From Clavelina lepadiformis (Eukaryota; Chordata; Ascidiacea; Aplousobranchia; Clavelinidae): a DNA stretch of 64,000 bases. The stretch lies in assembly GCF_947623445.1 (NCBI RefSeq), contig NC_135244.1, positions 13,454,860 to 13,518,859 of the forward strand. Direction: 5' to 3'. The notes under the pieces were generated by a model. The model saw nothing but the letters and a program-made list of their open reading frames with translations, had not been told where the DNA came from and made no database searches. This document shows positions 34,801-49,700 of the stretch, in pieces (positions within the stretch are counted from its first letter, which is position 1; each line of letters begins with the position of its first letter). Made by a program: the position numbers and the translations under genes.

Positions 34801-37799
34801 GATTGTTTCGATCCTAATTAATTTTCAACAATTGTAGAACGTTTGCAGTGTGACTCGCTGTGTTTGCATTACGTCATTATTATATCTGTTGTCTCGAAAC
34901 CGTGCAGCCGATAGAATTGTTTTAATAGAAACTGAACGTTTAAAAAGCTTAAATTGAACTTTGAAAATGAATACTGTAATTTGCTGATGCACCAAAAGAC
35001 ATTTTCCAAAGGACGCCGTATTTTAAAAAACGTTACTACTGTTTTAGGCTATACGGTTTTCGGACCGTTGTACTTAATTAGACTTCTTTTCGTGTTTATA
35101 TTATACTACAATCGGTAACTAAACTGTTTGTTGATGTGATCAAAAGAAATTTTTCATAGAGTTATTTTTCGCAGTCACTGAAATTTGACAGAAAACTGTA
35201 GCCTGTTGTGTAGACTGCATTTTTATAATCTCGTTTAGGCCCAAGCCCATTATGAAAATTCAATCGCGAGCGCAAACAAACAGTTTGCTTTTAGGTTCAA
35301 TTAGTATATCTTTCCGGTGGTTTCTATTCCAGTAGGTACTGTTGAAGCTAACCCGTAGATTTTAAAAGTAAAAATTTGTTTTATTTTAATGCTATATTTA
35401 ATTGTAAAAGATCCGTCTATGAAAGCTATAAAAATATTGCAAAATCTAACGGAAATACTAGATTGTGTTTGAGCAACCGAGTTTTAATGCATGTGGTGCA
35501 TAAATTTCTTTTCTACGGTTGTAAAAATGAAGTAATAACGCAGAATTGAGCCCACCTTCCCCTGCGTAACTTTAAGACAAGTAAGAAGTCTATATTTGAA
35601 ATGTAGTTTACAATGAAGCCTTTGTAAATCTACTGAATTAAAAAAAAATGCAGTTCTTTTTAGCACATAAAAACAGAATTTTATCACCATTTTTGATTGA
35701 TAGTCGCATACAGTGCTCTTACTTAGAGATTCTTCTTTTATGAAATGGTCGGTCGAAAAATGTACATCGATTGATTTTAATATCAACAAGAATTTATTAC
35801 TGATTCATTTATGGTTTTTCAATTTTAAACAAAATTAAAGCTCCAATATGCCCAAAACTTGCTTTAAATAACAGCCATAGATTTCTACATAATATGTGCT
35901 TTCATAAATCACTTGTGTATGTCTTAAATGAATTAATACAGAGAATATATAGGTTTCGTTTGAAGTTATTTTGTGACATTAGTGTTAGAATACTCGAATC
36001 TAAGGGGGAACTGATTGTTTATGTATGTGTTATGACAAGTGAAGTTCTGAAGAGAATTTGGGTATTTGTTAGTTTTAAAACCTAGGCTCCTAAATGTGAA
36101 AATGAACATGAATTTCGTTTATGCGTCCTCAAAATTTGAAAGTAGTAAAAATCGTGCTGATCTAGAAGATTTAAAGTAGCATCGCTCTTTTTCTAATTAA
36201 AACATAAAATAAATTTCCCGTTTGTACTTGTTCATGTTTTGACCTAACCATTGAGTTATTAGACATTATTATCAGTACTAGAGATAATTGTTTATCATGG
36301 CATAAAAAGTATTCTAAATAAAACACTGCAAATGTTCGTTGAATAGTTTTTTATACTTTTTTTAAACAAAAATGGAAAATTCCAAAATTATTTGTGTATG
36401 GTTAGAAGGTATTTAAACAGCAAAAATCAAACGATCATTAAAATTTGATAATCACCAAGAGTTTCTCGTAATACAAAAAAGGATTCATTGAAAGATGTTC
36501 CGAAAGCTTTTTCAGCGACTTGATCTTGTAAGGTAAATGACGTAGTGAAGCTTCGGTGGTAAGTTTAATAACCGAACTGATGTTTATACGTTATGGCGGA
36601 TCTGGTTGATTGAGAGCAAGGAGATAATATCGTTTGCGCACGTACATGTTTTTTTTGATTATCACATTTTAAGATCTAAATCAATATGCTCATTTTTTTA
36701 AACAAATGTTTTATGTTTTAAGTGTAAAAAAAGAAAGTTTGCGAGCAGGGAATTGATATTACGCATCTGTAAACCTATAGCTCCCTAAATGACATTTTCG
36801 ACCGTTTAATCTTACATGTTATTGCTCGTAAGACTGTTATTTCACTTTCAAGCTCTATCAATCTTTGTAAGCTTTTTCCCCATCTATATGCACTTGGTTG
36901 TTGCTAATAAGCTTAGATGCGTGTTTTCTTTGTCCTCTCAACCCATTAGTTCATTGCCATTGAAACAAAATGGCGGACCCGTTGTACGCGTATAACTTCG
37001 ATTTTGCTCACCTGAAATTTCCGTTGTCGAACATTTTCTCGCAGTTTGGATCAAGAGCCCAATAATTTCCTTTGCCCGGATCGTCTTCATCCCTGGCCAC
37101 TTTCTTGAAGCAATCGTTTAACGACAAATTGTGCCGAATGGAGTTTTGCCAGCCGGCTCGGCTTTTCTTGTAGAAGGGAAAGTTTTCAGCAACGTATTGG
37201 TAAATCTGGGAAAGCGTTAACTTCTTCTCTGGAGAGTTTTGGATGGCCATGGCGATGAGTGCAGAGTAGGAGTAAGGTGGTCTTACCATTTTAAACAGCT
37301 CGGATTGGCTTGAAAGAGACAGCCAAGCAAAATCGGAACCAAATCCGGGAGCACCGAAAAACTGCCGTTGTCCGGCAGCAGCAGCAACCGCCGCTGCGCC
37401 GTAGGTAGCGGACTGCATGTACGAAGTCGCCGGATTGTATGGATTTCCTCCAGCCCCGGCTGCATTTAGCCATAAGTGATGGTTAAAAGATGCGCCCGAT
37501 GGATAGTCTAATGTCGGATAATGATGGCCGGTGGCGGCGGCGTGAGGTGCACCCCGTGCCGCAACAGCTGCTTGAGCGGCGATCGCATTTTGATTGTAAA
37601 ACGTGTCATGAAACATGGAGCCACTTCCGCTTCCTCCTGGCCCATCAATCATGTCCTGCTGGTTGTTTCCGTGATGGTGATGCGGCTGAATTGAACTCAT
37701 CATGCTGCGGCGGAGATCAGGAGTGGAAAAATTGTCGAAGTTATTGTTTTCCGCAAAAAAATTTTTGTACTGAGCTGTTCTTTCGTTGCAGGACAGCAT
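31821..37799 (-). CDS. FoxI forkhead transcription factor, gene 1
   Basis: Two exons on the minus strand, 37799-37012 and 32493-31821, give 486 residues. The 4518-bp intron splits the Arg codon after GNF (phase 2) at the end of the forkhead. The N-terminal part holds His/Asn and Ala-rich runs, then the FoxI-type lead-in [17 protein letters not shown] directly before the forkhead (about residues 172-263: [20 protein letters not shown] ... [20 protein letters not shown] ... [20 protein letters not shown]). Exon 2 starts with the basic RRKRKRR, a likely nuclear signal and DNA contact, and continues Gln/Ser/Gly-rich to the C-terminal [16 protein letters not shown], shared with gene 2. Vertebrate FoxI proteins have the same WLSL...E(L)xKxVRPPYS lead-in and act in ectoderm, placode and ionocyte fates. 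A 114-bp block of the forkhead is identical in DNA to gene 2. Confidence 0.94.
32494..37011 (-). other. Large intron of FoxI gene 1
   Basis: 4.5 kb, AT-rich, with GTGAGC donor and TTGCAG acceptor on the minus strand. A short run of attcaatt/cattcatt repeats lies between two copies of ggtgtactg at 33051 and 33102. No coding exon was recognised; intronic enhancers are possible but not demonstrated. Confidence 0.6.
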
Positions 37800-40700
37800 A
37801 GATGTTTACTTGGTTAACTTTCTCCAGAAAATTCAGAAATTTAATGATTTCACTTAATACTTTGAATGTAAAAGTGCCCACTCGCCTAAAAGAACCAAAC
37901 AAACAAACAATTGTAAGCGTCGGTTACATTAAGATTTTACGACGTCATAGCAAGACTTCGATTTCTCTCATTTAAAAAATGGGACACTTAGTAAATTTTA
38001 CTGTCATATTCAGTGTTTTTTGAAAACAAACACAGCGAAGATGCTTGTAAGACGTTAATTTTTTTATTTTTAAATGAATTTAACAGAAAATTTTTAAACG
38101 CTGACATTTTATTGAAAATCTAATCTTAAAACCAATTAGTCTCAAGTATATCTGCAGTAATCATCTTCAAAATGTATCTTATACTCTCTTATCTACCAAC
38201 TATTTTTATTTGATCTTAATACCAAACATTCATTCACATTTGATATATTGTAGCAACAAAATTTTCCACCTGCACAAGGTAAGATTCTTAAACGTGCTCA
38301 TTCAAAATTTTCCTATTTAACCCCAAACCAACTGGGGTTGCGGTAACAAACTTTAGTTAAGTTGTTGGACGCAACATCTCTCACCCGCGTATGCTTCACT
38401 TTTCGACAACCATTCGATATAAGCGAGTGCTTTTTCGCAAAGCTCGGTTGACGTTTTTCGTCGTTCGCTTGCCTCGGCTATCTTTCGACGTCATTTGTCG
38501 TGCGACCGGTAAACAGTTTGGGTCATAAACATCAAAATTTCCACAAGTTTTTCTTAACTCTGCTCTTTTAGCAGATCATCAACACTTCTTTTGCTAAGTT
38601 CACTATCAAACTTTGCTAATTCAGCTATAACTGTACACTGGTTACACTTATCTTTACAAGCCTATGTCGCAACCTGCGTGGTTTAGTGTCTTTGCAAGTT
38701 TACAAAACCACGTATGTTGGAGGATGGTGTATTGATACGTGCTATAATAGCCTATACGTTTTAATACGAAGGAAGTCAACCTACTGAGAGGGTAACATGT
38801 AAATGTTAGCAATGGGTTAGATTTAACATAATTAACTTAATTTTTGTACTTGTTGATAGCAGAAACTTATAGCTGGAAAGACAAAAAGTTAGTTTGAGAT
38901 TAAACCGTGTAAGCTGTAACTGGCGCCTGGGGGAATTTATGTAATATTATTAAGGTAATCTTGATTTCATATCTTTTCACGTATAGTTTATAGATAAATC
39001 ATATTTTCGGTATGCGACTTTATAAACAATAAAATCATGTCTAATAAGCGAGGCGTTCAAAGTGCAAAGTTAGGAAGTATACTTCATAACTGTTTTAAAC
39101 TGCGAAGAAGGTGACGTCAAAATGTGTTTTGCAAAATTGAAAAAAATCGCGCTTGCATAGTTCGGTTGTTTGATATTAATGTAATGTGTCGTTACTTAAC
39201 ATTTGACGTATGACAGTTATGAGAACTTTTAAAGTGATGTCATACGCGCGACTTGCCAAAATTGATTAAAATATTTTTACCGTATTTTTCTTATAAGAAA
39301 AGACGGAATCAGTCTATATAGTAATACAAATACAGCTGATTTACTGAATTAAATTTGTCGCTGACGGACTGACCATTCAAAGATGCTATGACTTTACTTA
39401 TCCCGTCATCCTGTGACTAATTACCTTAAACTATACAAAATCCTCGCGGAAAAGAGTGTTGCGCTTTATGTACGTTTCATTTTTTACACTGTACTCGCAC
39501 AAGCTGTATCTTCTCCCAGTAAATCTATGCGACCAATCATAGAGAGTTGCGCATTACAAATGCGCATTTAAACGAGGTATTTTATCGTAAACTATTGTCA
39601 TTTCCTGCTTTTCTAAACATTGCCTGATTATGGTGTTTGCCGTAAGTGTCACATTTACTATATGCTAACTCCCGCGCAGTTGCTATAGGTTTACATGTGT
39701 CACGACGCAACCAAGAAATCTTATGGCAGTTTATGTAAACAATTTTGACTGATCGTCTCATGGATTTGACATCTCTTGAAATCCTTGTAACAGTTTCTTC
39801 AGGTTACAATGCGTCTTTTTTTAAGTTGTTACTTATTCATAAGCTTATGTTGTAATACGATATACCTTCTTATAGTTTTCGAAAGAAATCAGCCTCCTTG
39901 CTATGAAAACGTAACGGATTGTAATTTGTTATGGCACAGATATGGACAGGTGGATATAGTCTTGTTTAACATGCATTATACTTATCTCTATACCAAATTC
40001 AGCATATAGTTTGTAATTGTTTCCACAGCCGACGTCGTATATTATTTCATGAATGATTAAATACACAGGTGATTTACAAAAAACGACGACGAATAAAACA
40101 AATACGAGAATTTCAAATGCGTTTTATAGCACAGTTAAATTTATTATGCGGAACTTCTAAATATTTATCCCTCAGTAAATGTGATAGTTTTTGCCAGGAC
40201 AGAGGACAAAGTATCAATTTTTGTCAATCTCATTTTAGTTCCAAACGCAAGTTTTTAATTTTTGTCCAGTCTACTGCTATACTCGCAACACCTAAGTGTT
40301 TAGGTGTACAGTTATACCGTTATACAGTTATACCTAAATCTGTTTTATTCAGTAGGGCAGTGTATATGAATAATTTTACGTCATGAATCGTTTCTATTTT
40401 AGTTGGACGTGTCATACAATATTCATTACGTGCGTATCAGCACATTAAAGATAATAATCTTATGATCTTAGTTGCTCGGCCGTGCATGCTGTTTCCGATT
40501 TTTTCCAGTATGGATTTTCGCTCTTTGTTCTTGTCGTTTCACGCTGTTTTTACAATAATCCAATTAGCACTACTTATTAATAGGTAAAATTTTAATAGGT
40601 TTTTATTTTTCGCAGAGCGTTTGCCCCGGTTCTCCGCTGCTCCGTAACTGTATGGTGTAAATAAGATTGTTCTCAGTAAAAACACAGATTTCAATGCCAT

Positions 40701-43700
40701 AGCGACACTACATTCAGCATATGTTCCGTTTCTTGTTTATTTCAAAAGATTGTAGAAAGTCGTGTTGAAAATTTTTAATGCCAATTTACATGGACTAATC
40801 TTAGCATCTTCCATATTTTTATAGTTATTGATCTGTTTTTTTTTATCAGATGCCCATTTTTGAATTGTATAATTTGATTTTAACTTTATTTGGTAATATA
40901 TGCTCATAATTTTTTTTCTTTGTATTTAGCTGAATTGCAATTAGGATAAAAGAATTAACAGTCATTGGTGTTAATAGATATGTCAATGCTTCTTTTCATT
41001 TACTCTAGAAATTAGAGTGAAGAATGTTGGGTTGGAAAGTAGCAGTCCATTAGGAGACCTTTCGCTGTTTACAATACAAACTTGTACCATTTGAGAAAGT
41101 CTTATCCTTTATGTAGTTTTTGTGTTTTAGCCTCTTTCTTTCTTGTACTATTATGCATCAAAACACACCTTGCCCAAGAAAACTAATTATTCTTCAGACA
41201 ACCTTAACAATTTACTGAGAGGGTAAGAATAAACTGTAGGGATTTTATATTATGTTAGGCAGTCGCAGTTCGGTGGGAGTGAGTTCCACTCAATAATTCC
41301 ACGCCTTTACAGGGTATTTCTGGTTCCAGCTCCACCTCTTCCTTTGAATCTGTGTTTATCGTTCTTGTAGGTACATGCTCGGTTTTTCCAACATTTTCTT
41401 TTTTGTTTACGCGTTCAAGATTTCATTCTTCAAAGGTTTCCACGGTTACGATACATTTTCGTAGTTATTCCTTTCTGTAAGATTATCCCACGATAAAGCA
41501 AATGTGTGGTGATCAAACAGACTTTTTGTGGGTGCTTATTATCGTTTGGTCCTCGTTGTTTGACTTCAAACTATACTGACTCCAGGTGTTGTCATTGGAA
41601 AATTCTTTTCGGGGTTTCCAGTTTTGACATCAAGTAATAATATTTGGTAAACGAACGTGTTTATTCAACAGTTCCATTGATTTTGTTTCAGTTACAGTTT
41701 TTTTCCGTTAAGCAATTAAATTATTTTAACTAGTTTTTCTATTAAGTATTTCACCTGGATTATTTTTATAATCTCTTATGATTTTACATGGCTTGTTATC
41801 TAAGTGATGGGATATATCTGGCAAAAATCTTCAGTCAACCAATCTGCAGAAAGATATAAAAAAAATTTAACTTATATTTAATTGTGTGGCGATAGCATAA
41901 TGGTTGTCTTTAAAAGCACAATGGAAAAAGAAAGAAAGATGTTTCTTAAGCCCCTACATATACTTACAGTGTTTGTGTTAACCTCGTTCAGATATCTAAC
42001 AAAAATTTCAAGTCTCACATTTTATGAAATCGTAGCAAAACCTCGCAGTTTTGTTATTCGGGAACTCGCAGTAAAAGGTTTCTCCAATCCTCTTTCCGCT
42101 TGGTGAGGCGCCCCCATTCCGTTTGCCTCTGTATCATATATCTTGTAACCGTACCCGACAGTGTTTGCATGCAAACCAGCTTCGAACTGATGACGCGAGC
42201 TAGATTTCCCGCTACGGCATTGTTCATCGACTCCATACGTTGAATTTTTCCGTTATTCGTTGTCGTCATTCCCACAGGATACTCAATGGCGTCGAAAAGC
42301 AATGGAAAGAATTTCGACAAGATATTTCTTGGGCTTTCCATTCAATTATCATCTGTGTCAGGTCGGTTTATGTGGTTACCTTACTCACGGATTGTCCATA
42401 TGGGTTCCGCGATTTTTATCCGCATGAGCAAGCAACTGATTGCTCGACACGCAATTTTCTGTCCCCGTGTATCGTCATTTCGGCCCAAATACTTTCCAGT
42501 GTATTGATTTATGATGACTTCATCAAGCACGAGCAATTATAGACATCGAGCTAAGCGGTCGCTTTGCGCATTTCAGCATTTTAACGTATTGTCGACCTGA
42601 TGGGTAATGATTCGGCCTCTCGTGTCTGTTTACGGTGCTGGGTCGGTGCGCGCTCGTATGGATCGAAGAGGAAAATTTTGGCAACTGTGAGGTTTCGGGT
42701 TCAGCTTTTGTTCAAACAATCAGCCGAGGTAAGAAGCGCTGATGGTTGTCGCGAAGAACGATCAATGGAAGAAGCCGGCACGGGAACCAGACAAAAATTA
42801 GATGAGCGATTCCGTAGTTCCGGGCTTTAAATGTTTCTTTTGGACATTGCGTGAGAATCGTGGGCCTATAATTAGCCAAGACAAACTCTTTTCCGACCAC
42901 CTTACTTTTTAACAAATGCTTTTACCTTTTGTCTTGCACAGCAACAATTCACCTTGCCTTCATTCATAGCAAGGACACTCTATAGCGCCTGATAACTGGC
43001 TTAAAAGTGCTCTAATTTGACTTTGTCGGTCGCATTTATAGGAAGGTGCTTGTTGTTGACATTCAACATCTTGATTATTTACTGACAGCTCAGAAATTCT
43101 TGTATCTAAATTTGCTTCAATGTTTTAGCACAAACGAGATGATTTGTGTGCAGTCAGTGAAGCGATAGTATATACCCCAAATGGGCGGTCTAAACGACTG
43201 TATTCCTGTGATGTTTTGCATTAAAATATGTTCTGTATATATACACACAATTACGCATCCCTATACCCACCGCAACCGTGTTAATATGCCGTTATGTTTT
43301 CACACATTTGGATATTTTTACACAATAATTAGCAAAGCAGAATGTTGTTACTTGAAACACATTTTCTTCATTTTAGATTCTTCGCAGCCTGCTGTGTGGA
43401 GCTTCATAATAATTATCTCAGATTATCGTAAAGATACAACAGTTTGTTTTTAAATAGTCCTGGTGAACACGAAACTACATTTTAATTTACATTGCGATTT
43501 ATTGAACTGTTTAAATGGCATAATCACCTCTTTTAGAGGAAAAATATCTCGTTAGTTTTTGTGGTAAATTGACTGAATTCATTTTGTGTAATTAAAGAGA
43601 GCTAGCTATCAAGGGGTAGTTTGTTCCATTAATTAGCTCTCCTTTTTTGAGCGCATTTAAAGAGAAGAATAATTTTGGAAGTCATTTATCATAATAACGT

Positions 43701-46700
43701 GCCAGGTTTATCTTGCTGACAGTAAGTTGTGTCAGAGATAGGGCAAATATGTCGTTGCTCAATGCCATGTAAAATTGATAAAATTTTAGTCGCATCGTCG
43801 ACTAAATTGTTTTCGCAAATTTTCTCGGAATTTTTTCCGCCGAACTTTGTTTCAAAACTTTTCTGTAACAAAATGGCGATGGTTCGCCATTTGCTAATTC
43901 ATACTGAGTGAAGAATGGCGTGAGAAGCTTGAGTACCGTACATTTCTGAAATAAAATTGACTTATCTTGTTCTGCTTCGAAAAACCAAACATGCATTCAC
44001 ATGTAAATTTAATTTAGCCTGTAGCGGATTAACTCGTCAAATGTCAGAAAGGAACTGGTCTTTCATTTGAATGCTGGCACGCTTGCAGGTGGCCTTCGTG
44101 GTGAATGGTCATTTGATGCAAACTAGACGTCGGCCGACGGAAAATCGATTTTTCGTGCCAATACATAGTTTAATTTACCTTAACTAGTCTTCGTCATGCA
44201 TTATCCTATGATCGTACAGTCATATACAAGTTTGAGGTGACTGAACAGAGAGAGTGTTTGACAAGTCATTTATCATCATTACTAACTACGTTTCATTTAA
44301 CCCGCCGTGATACAGCACCACCTCTTAAAATGCTGATTTTCCATTAAATTTTGGGAAAAATTCCTTTTTTCTTTAATTTACTGCTCAACGGTTTGCTTAT
44401 AATCAATTGAGCTGGACCGGATCTGGCAAATGCCTGTAATCCAATTAACAAATTATTTATAATCGGTCATTATGTGTGACATGTAAAGAAAAAAAACGGC
44501 AAGTAGTTTGTTTGGGATGTTATTCAACCACCTAATCATTTACATGTCTGGCGACCGTCGCGTATTTGTAAGCAAAAGTCACGACAGGTGCGCTTTGTGT
44601 AAGACTGAATGCCTACAACCCAATGATTGACGAGAACTTTCTTGAAATAGTTTTTTAGTTTCGTATAAACAATTGATAAGTTAATTATTACAAGTTTTGT
44701 CTTATCATCGTAAAGATTTTAATTTTCTGTTTTAAAAACTTTTTTTACGAGCGCATCAATTACAGAAGTAAAAAAGGTAACAAAATTATGTCACTTAATT
44801 AAATTGTGTAAATTAAATTATAATTTGCGATTAGCGCGTACTGGCGCTTGATTTCGAAGCGCACAAAGACGGCTTTATGCAAGCAGCCATCTTTCACGCC
44901 GCCTTCTTGCGATTTGCTGGGCTCTGTTTAGGCATTTACCAGACTTTAAAAAGTATTATCATTCATTAGCTTTCTCATAAATATTAGCGATTACGTTGGT
45001 GCAGGGAACATGGTGAGACATTTTGTTTCAACAGTTGTCACAATAATCTGTCCTGAGTAAGAAGATTAAGATCGCGGTCTCGGATCGACTTGTCGCGCAG
45101 CCCATGAATCTGTTTACAGTTTGCAAGCACGCCTTGCCCGATATGGTCTATCACGCGTTATGACGCGTTTCCAAGTTTACTGCAAGATTGTCGATCACGA
45201 CATCCTATATCTTACATTCTTGTATTGACTTGTTTATGGTATTGCCATTTAGATTGTTTGTCAATATAGCTTTGATTTTGGAGTCACAATCAATCTATTG
45301 GTTGCAGTCACGGCATGTACATCAGTACGTGCTTGATGAGAAATAAAAAGTGATTAAATATCTTCTACAAGATGAAGAGTATGATGCCTTTGTCAGTTTG
45401 ACAAGGCTGGCTGATGTTTATCGTTGTTTAATTACCTGTACCGATAAATTCGCGGATAAAAACATCAATTTGTTTTCAAAACTAATTTCTTGACAACGAA
45501 TCTTTTCCCAAATTTTGTTTCATAGCAGCACAATTACGTAATCAATTTGCAGGGAACAGAACAATGCATATGAAACAGAATTTATTTACGCGGTTGAAGT
45601 TCACCAGTCAGAAGTTGTTTGTAAACTTTGTAAATTTTCACTGCTTTTCAAGCTCATCTGTCCGCTTATTTGTTGTCAAACATCACTCTGCACTTCAAAT
45701 ATAAATGTGCGAAACCACCGTTTCATGTTTACAATAAATATTTCCTCTAGTCACTGCCAATGCTCATTTACTCGCATTAGCCTTCCTTAAACTTCAATTA
45801 AATGTTTACTAACTGTCGGTCATCGTTCTGCGCTAAATGACGTTTATTAGTGGGTTAAGACTTAATGAGCAAACACAGACGACAGTAATGTAATGGTTTA
45901 GATGGCCGCAAACTCACCTCATCGGCAGTGAATTAAAGTCAAGTTTATGGTAAGCTCGAGCACGTGCACATTGGCTTGTGTTGCGGAAGGCCGGTGTAAA
46001 CTATATGTCTTTATCGTAAGAACGATTATTTCTGTCCATCATACAATTCATAATATCAATTACTTTATGCATATCAGATATGGTATCTAAAGTTGATTTC
46101 TGCATTCTCCAGTTCAGATTAGTAAGAAATACAACCAAAAGTAAGTTTTTATAACGAAAAATTGTGGTTCCTCAAAACGGTTGCCATAATTTAAGAGCTT
46201 TTCTAACGATATGCGTTGAGAGGATTAAAGTTTAAGAAATCCGTTTTTGCATCTCGAGCAACAGTTGCTTTGCTGCTGACGTCGCATTGTTTATCTGTGC
46301 ATTGACATCTAAGAACGCATTTCAGGTTTCGCGAAAGAGCAGATTTCTAACAGCGACTTTACGTCAATATCCGATCACTCTTCTTAGCCTCATCAAAAGC
46401 GATAACACTTCGTACATGCTTACTGTGACAGGGATTAAATGATGTTGTTCTCGGGCATGCAGTCTCGGCATTTCTTGTATTACCTTACCATATTAAGTCT
46501 ACTTCGTCTTGGCTCTAACCAAGCCTATGACTGATGTCTTTGTTGATGGCAAAACTTCGATAAAATTTTTCTTAAATTTTGCTGTTTTCATGAAATTGAT
46601 AAATAAATCCTTATTTTGGTGAATTTTAGATTTATGAATTTGCAAATTTGTCCCCGAACATGCAAAGAGAGTATATTCGTTAATGTACGAAACTCAGAAG

Positions 46701-49700
46701 ATTTTTGTAGCTAATCTTTCCAACCTAAGCGCTTTTTTTCAGTATTTACATTTCCTCTGCAAGAAATTATCAATCTCAGATTATCAGATCTCGGTAATTT
46801 TTGTGTTTACTTTATCGTTATCAACAATGTCGATGTTCCCCGATACGTTGGGCGCATCTTGCCTTAAGCCGCTCTGTTTAATCGAATTCGAATTTGGGGT
46901 TATGCCGCTTAGAACAACATACTGGCCGAGAGTCGTTGTGGCGCCAAGCGATTAAAAGTATGCTTAAGGGAAACATTTTTGTCGCCTCTGACTTGGAGGT
47001 CAGTAATGTGTAAATCGTGGCTCACTGTTTATTACTGTGCTTGTCGGAAAATACAAAGGTCAAATAGTTTACCAGACAAAAATTAAATGTATTTAGGCAA
47101 ACCTGCAAAATGCCAGTTTTTGGAAGAACAACGGGCAGCTAATCAATCACTAGAATTTATGTTATTTAGGATTAAAGAAATCAGAAAGATGGACTTTAAT
47201 TTCATATTTTGTTCAAATCCAATCCATGCTACCTTTAAGGTATTGTGTATTATTTAAAAAAAGATTATTGGAAACAAGCAAATGCTTTGTTTTAATGCTA
47301 AAGCAATGTTTTAGAAGTATTCAGAGTACTAACCTTCTAAATTGTGTTCAAACTGACGCCATCGCATGGCGTAAATCTACGTGCATGGCACCTGCTTGGG
47401 TGCGCTATTTCTTTACTGTTTAATGACATGTCCGTTGCAGCTTGCCTGCATGAACTTTTAGATTTTAAATCTTCGTTTAAAAGTATTGTGTTTACTTTCG
47501 TTTGTTTGTTTTTTTTTATTATTTTGCTATAGTGACCTTCAATAAAAACAATTTTTAGTTAACTTTTTCTTTTTCGACTGACGAAGCTTTTATTAATCTT
47601 TCGCCTGGACTGCACGCGTTGTGAGCTTTTCCTAGCTGAGAAGGGATGAATCGTATCATCATTTCCTGTTTGAGTGAAATCTTGGGAAAGTTTTGCGATA
47701 GTTTCTTTTATATTATGACCTTGATAGATCGCAGATTGTGTTGCGTTCCGATAAGTGCTGTCCGATTGGTAATATAATTTTTCAATGTACAGTATAGTGT
47801 ATATATTTTATTGTCCAGACTAAGCTGACAAACGTTAGTTTACAATATCTAAAGCTTTCTGTGAACATAGTTTACTCAAAATAAATTTAACTGAAACTGT
47901 CGCTTAAGTGATATATGAGTAGCCGCGCATAGGTATTACGCGCTCCTTATGTCTTATAAATTAATGCTTTCTTGGCCGAAGAATATGATCGCTCGCAAAC
48001 GAATTTACAAGTAAACGACGCTTGTGGCCGTGGCTTCCAGGTATAGCTAAACAAACTGTCAAAAATAAAACCGTAATCACGACAAAGTTGTGCAACTTGG
48101 CGCGTTAACGAATGAACTTTGAGTGATATTTCGTAAACACTTTTTTACCAAAAGCCTTACAAGGTCCAAATACAATCAACAGGCGTTATATTGAGCTGGA
48201 TTATGGAGCTGCATAACGCTGTGACGAAGCTTTTGTTGTTAATCCTATTTCATTTGGTTACCCGCCCATATACGTCATTATGTCATCTTATGCTTATTCT
48301 TCCGTTCTTGCTGACCACAATTGCCTATCATAGCGCCAACTACACTTACTCCATTTTTTTAATCATGACCACCGTTTAGATTCGGTCCAACATAAGTGAA
48401 ATCAAAGTATCATTGTTTGTTTAAAGTTGTTTTGATTGTTAATGCTCTACAGTTTTATGGGTGTTTAAGATTGCCCATTTGTCTGCTGTTTATCGCACAA
48501 CACTACAAAAAGCTTATGGAAGTTAAGAATTACTTGGTAAATATTGCGGTGTTACAATTTTTAACACATAGTTGCTGATGAGTTGTTGCATGAGAAAACC
48601 CACAACAGATAGATACCGTGCTAGGATTGACAGTAATACAAAGTTTTGTTTTGTGAAAACACCTGCGCTCAGTCGTTTTTGACCAGGTGTACCTGAAGAT
48701 TAGAGCATTACAAAAGACTGATAGCAACAAATGGTAGCTTTTCAAGACTCATACATCACATCTATATAGATGTCATTCAATCTTTCAGACAACACATACC
48801 AATGACATTCCACTTAAATTTATTTTTTACATACAGCGTCTGTTGCTTTATATAAATTGATTTCAGACGATTTTTCACAAATGCCTTTGTTAATTTGCAC
48901 TACATGTCATAAAGCACTAGCTTCCATCAAACCATTAAGATTGCCGCTGAGATAGCCATACAACATATAGGTCGTAGACGTAGATAGACGTTTTAACACG
49001 ATATATGCTTTGTAGTGTGGATTTATAAAACTGAATTTTTTACTCCCATCAGAGCTTACCTCATCATTTTTAAAAATGTGGTTTGTGTATTTCTTTTAAA
49101 CATTGCTTCATACTGTTGGTGTTTTTACTATCTTTACTACTTTTTGCTATTTATGTTTTTGTTAGGCCACGAAAAGCCAATTAACTGCACTTTTGAAATA
49201 ATTTTGCTATAATTTTACAATTTAATATCAATCAACTCTTATAGGATGAAATGCCAGAAATTCGATATTTTTTGCAATTTATAAATAATCTCGTGTGATT
49301 TTTCTGTTCGTTAGTGTTTGTTCAGCGCAGTTATATAGCAGCAGTGATGGGCGTTGACACGACTTTGCTTTCAGAAACACGATCAATAATAATAATAGAA
49401 TTACACCCAAGCTCTGTGATGTCTTGAATTTGAATTGATATTCATCTTCTCTCAATATTCTGTTATCGTAAGACCTAGAGAAACCCAATGCTGCGTAGCC
49501 CAACATGCAAAATCTTAATGCACATCTGTACAGCAATCACGCATTTTTGCTGTCTTCGGGTTTTGATAATTTTTCGCTCAGTTCTTTTACAGACATTCCA
49601 TTCTTGAGTTAACGCTGGTCCTTTATACATTGACGTCATTGTATAATAACTTTTACGATAGATAATAATTTCTGTAGTTTAAGTCAGATTATATTAGTTC

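Noticed and set aside
42240..42542. Overlapping 73- to 100-residue open frames
   Set aside because: No family match, several overlapping frames on both strands, no splice pattern; kept only as a compositional observation.
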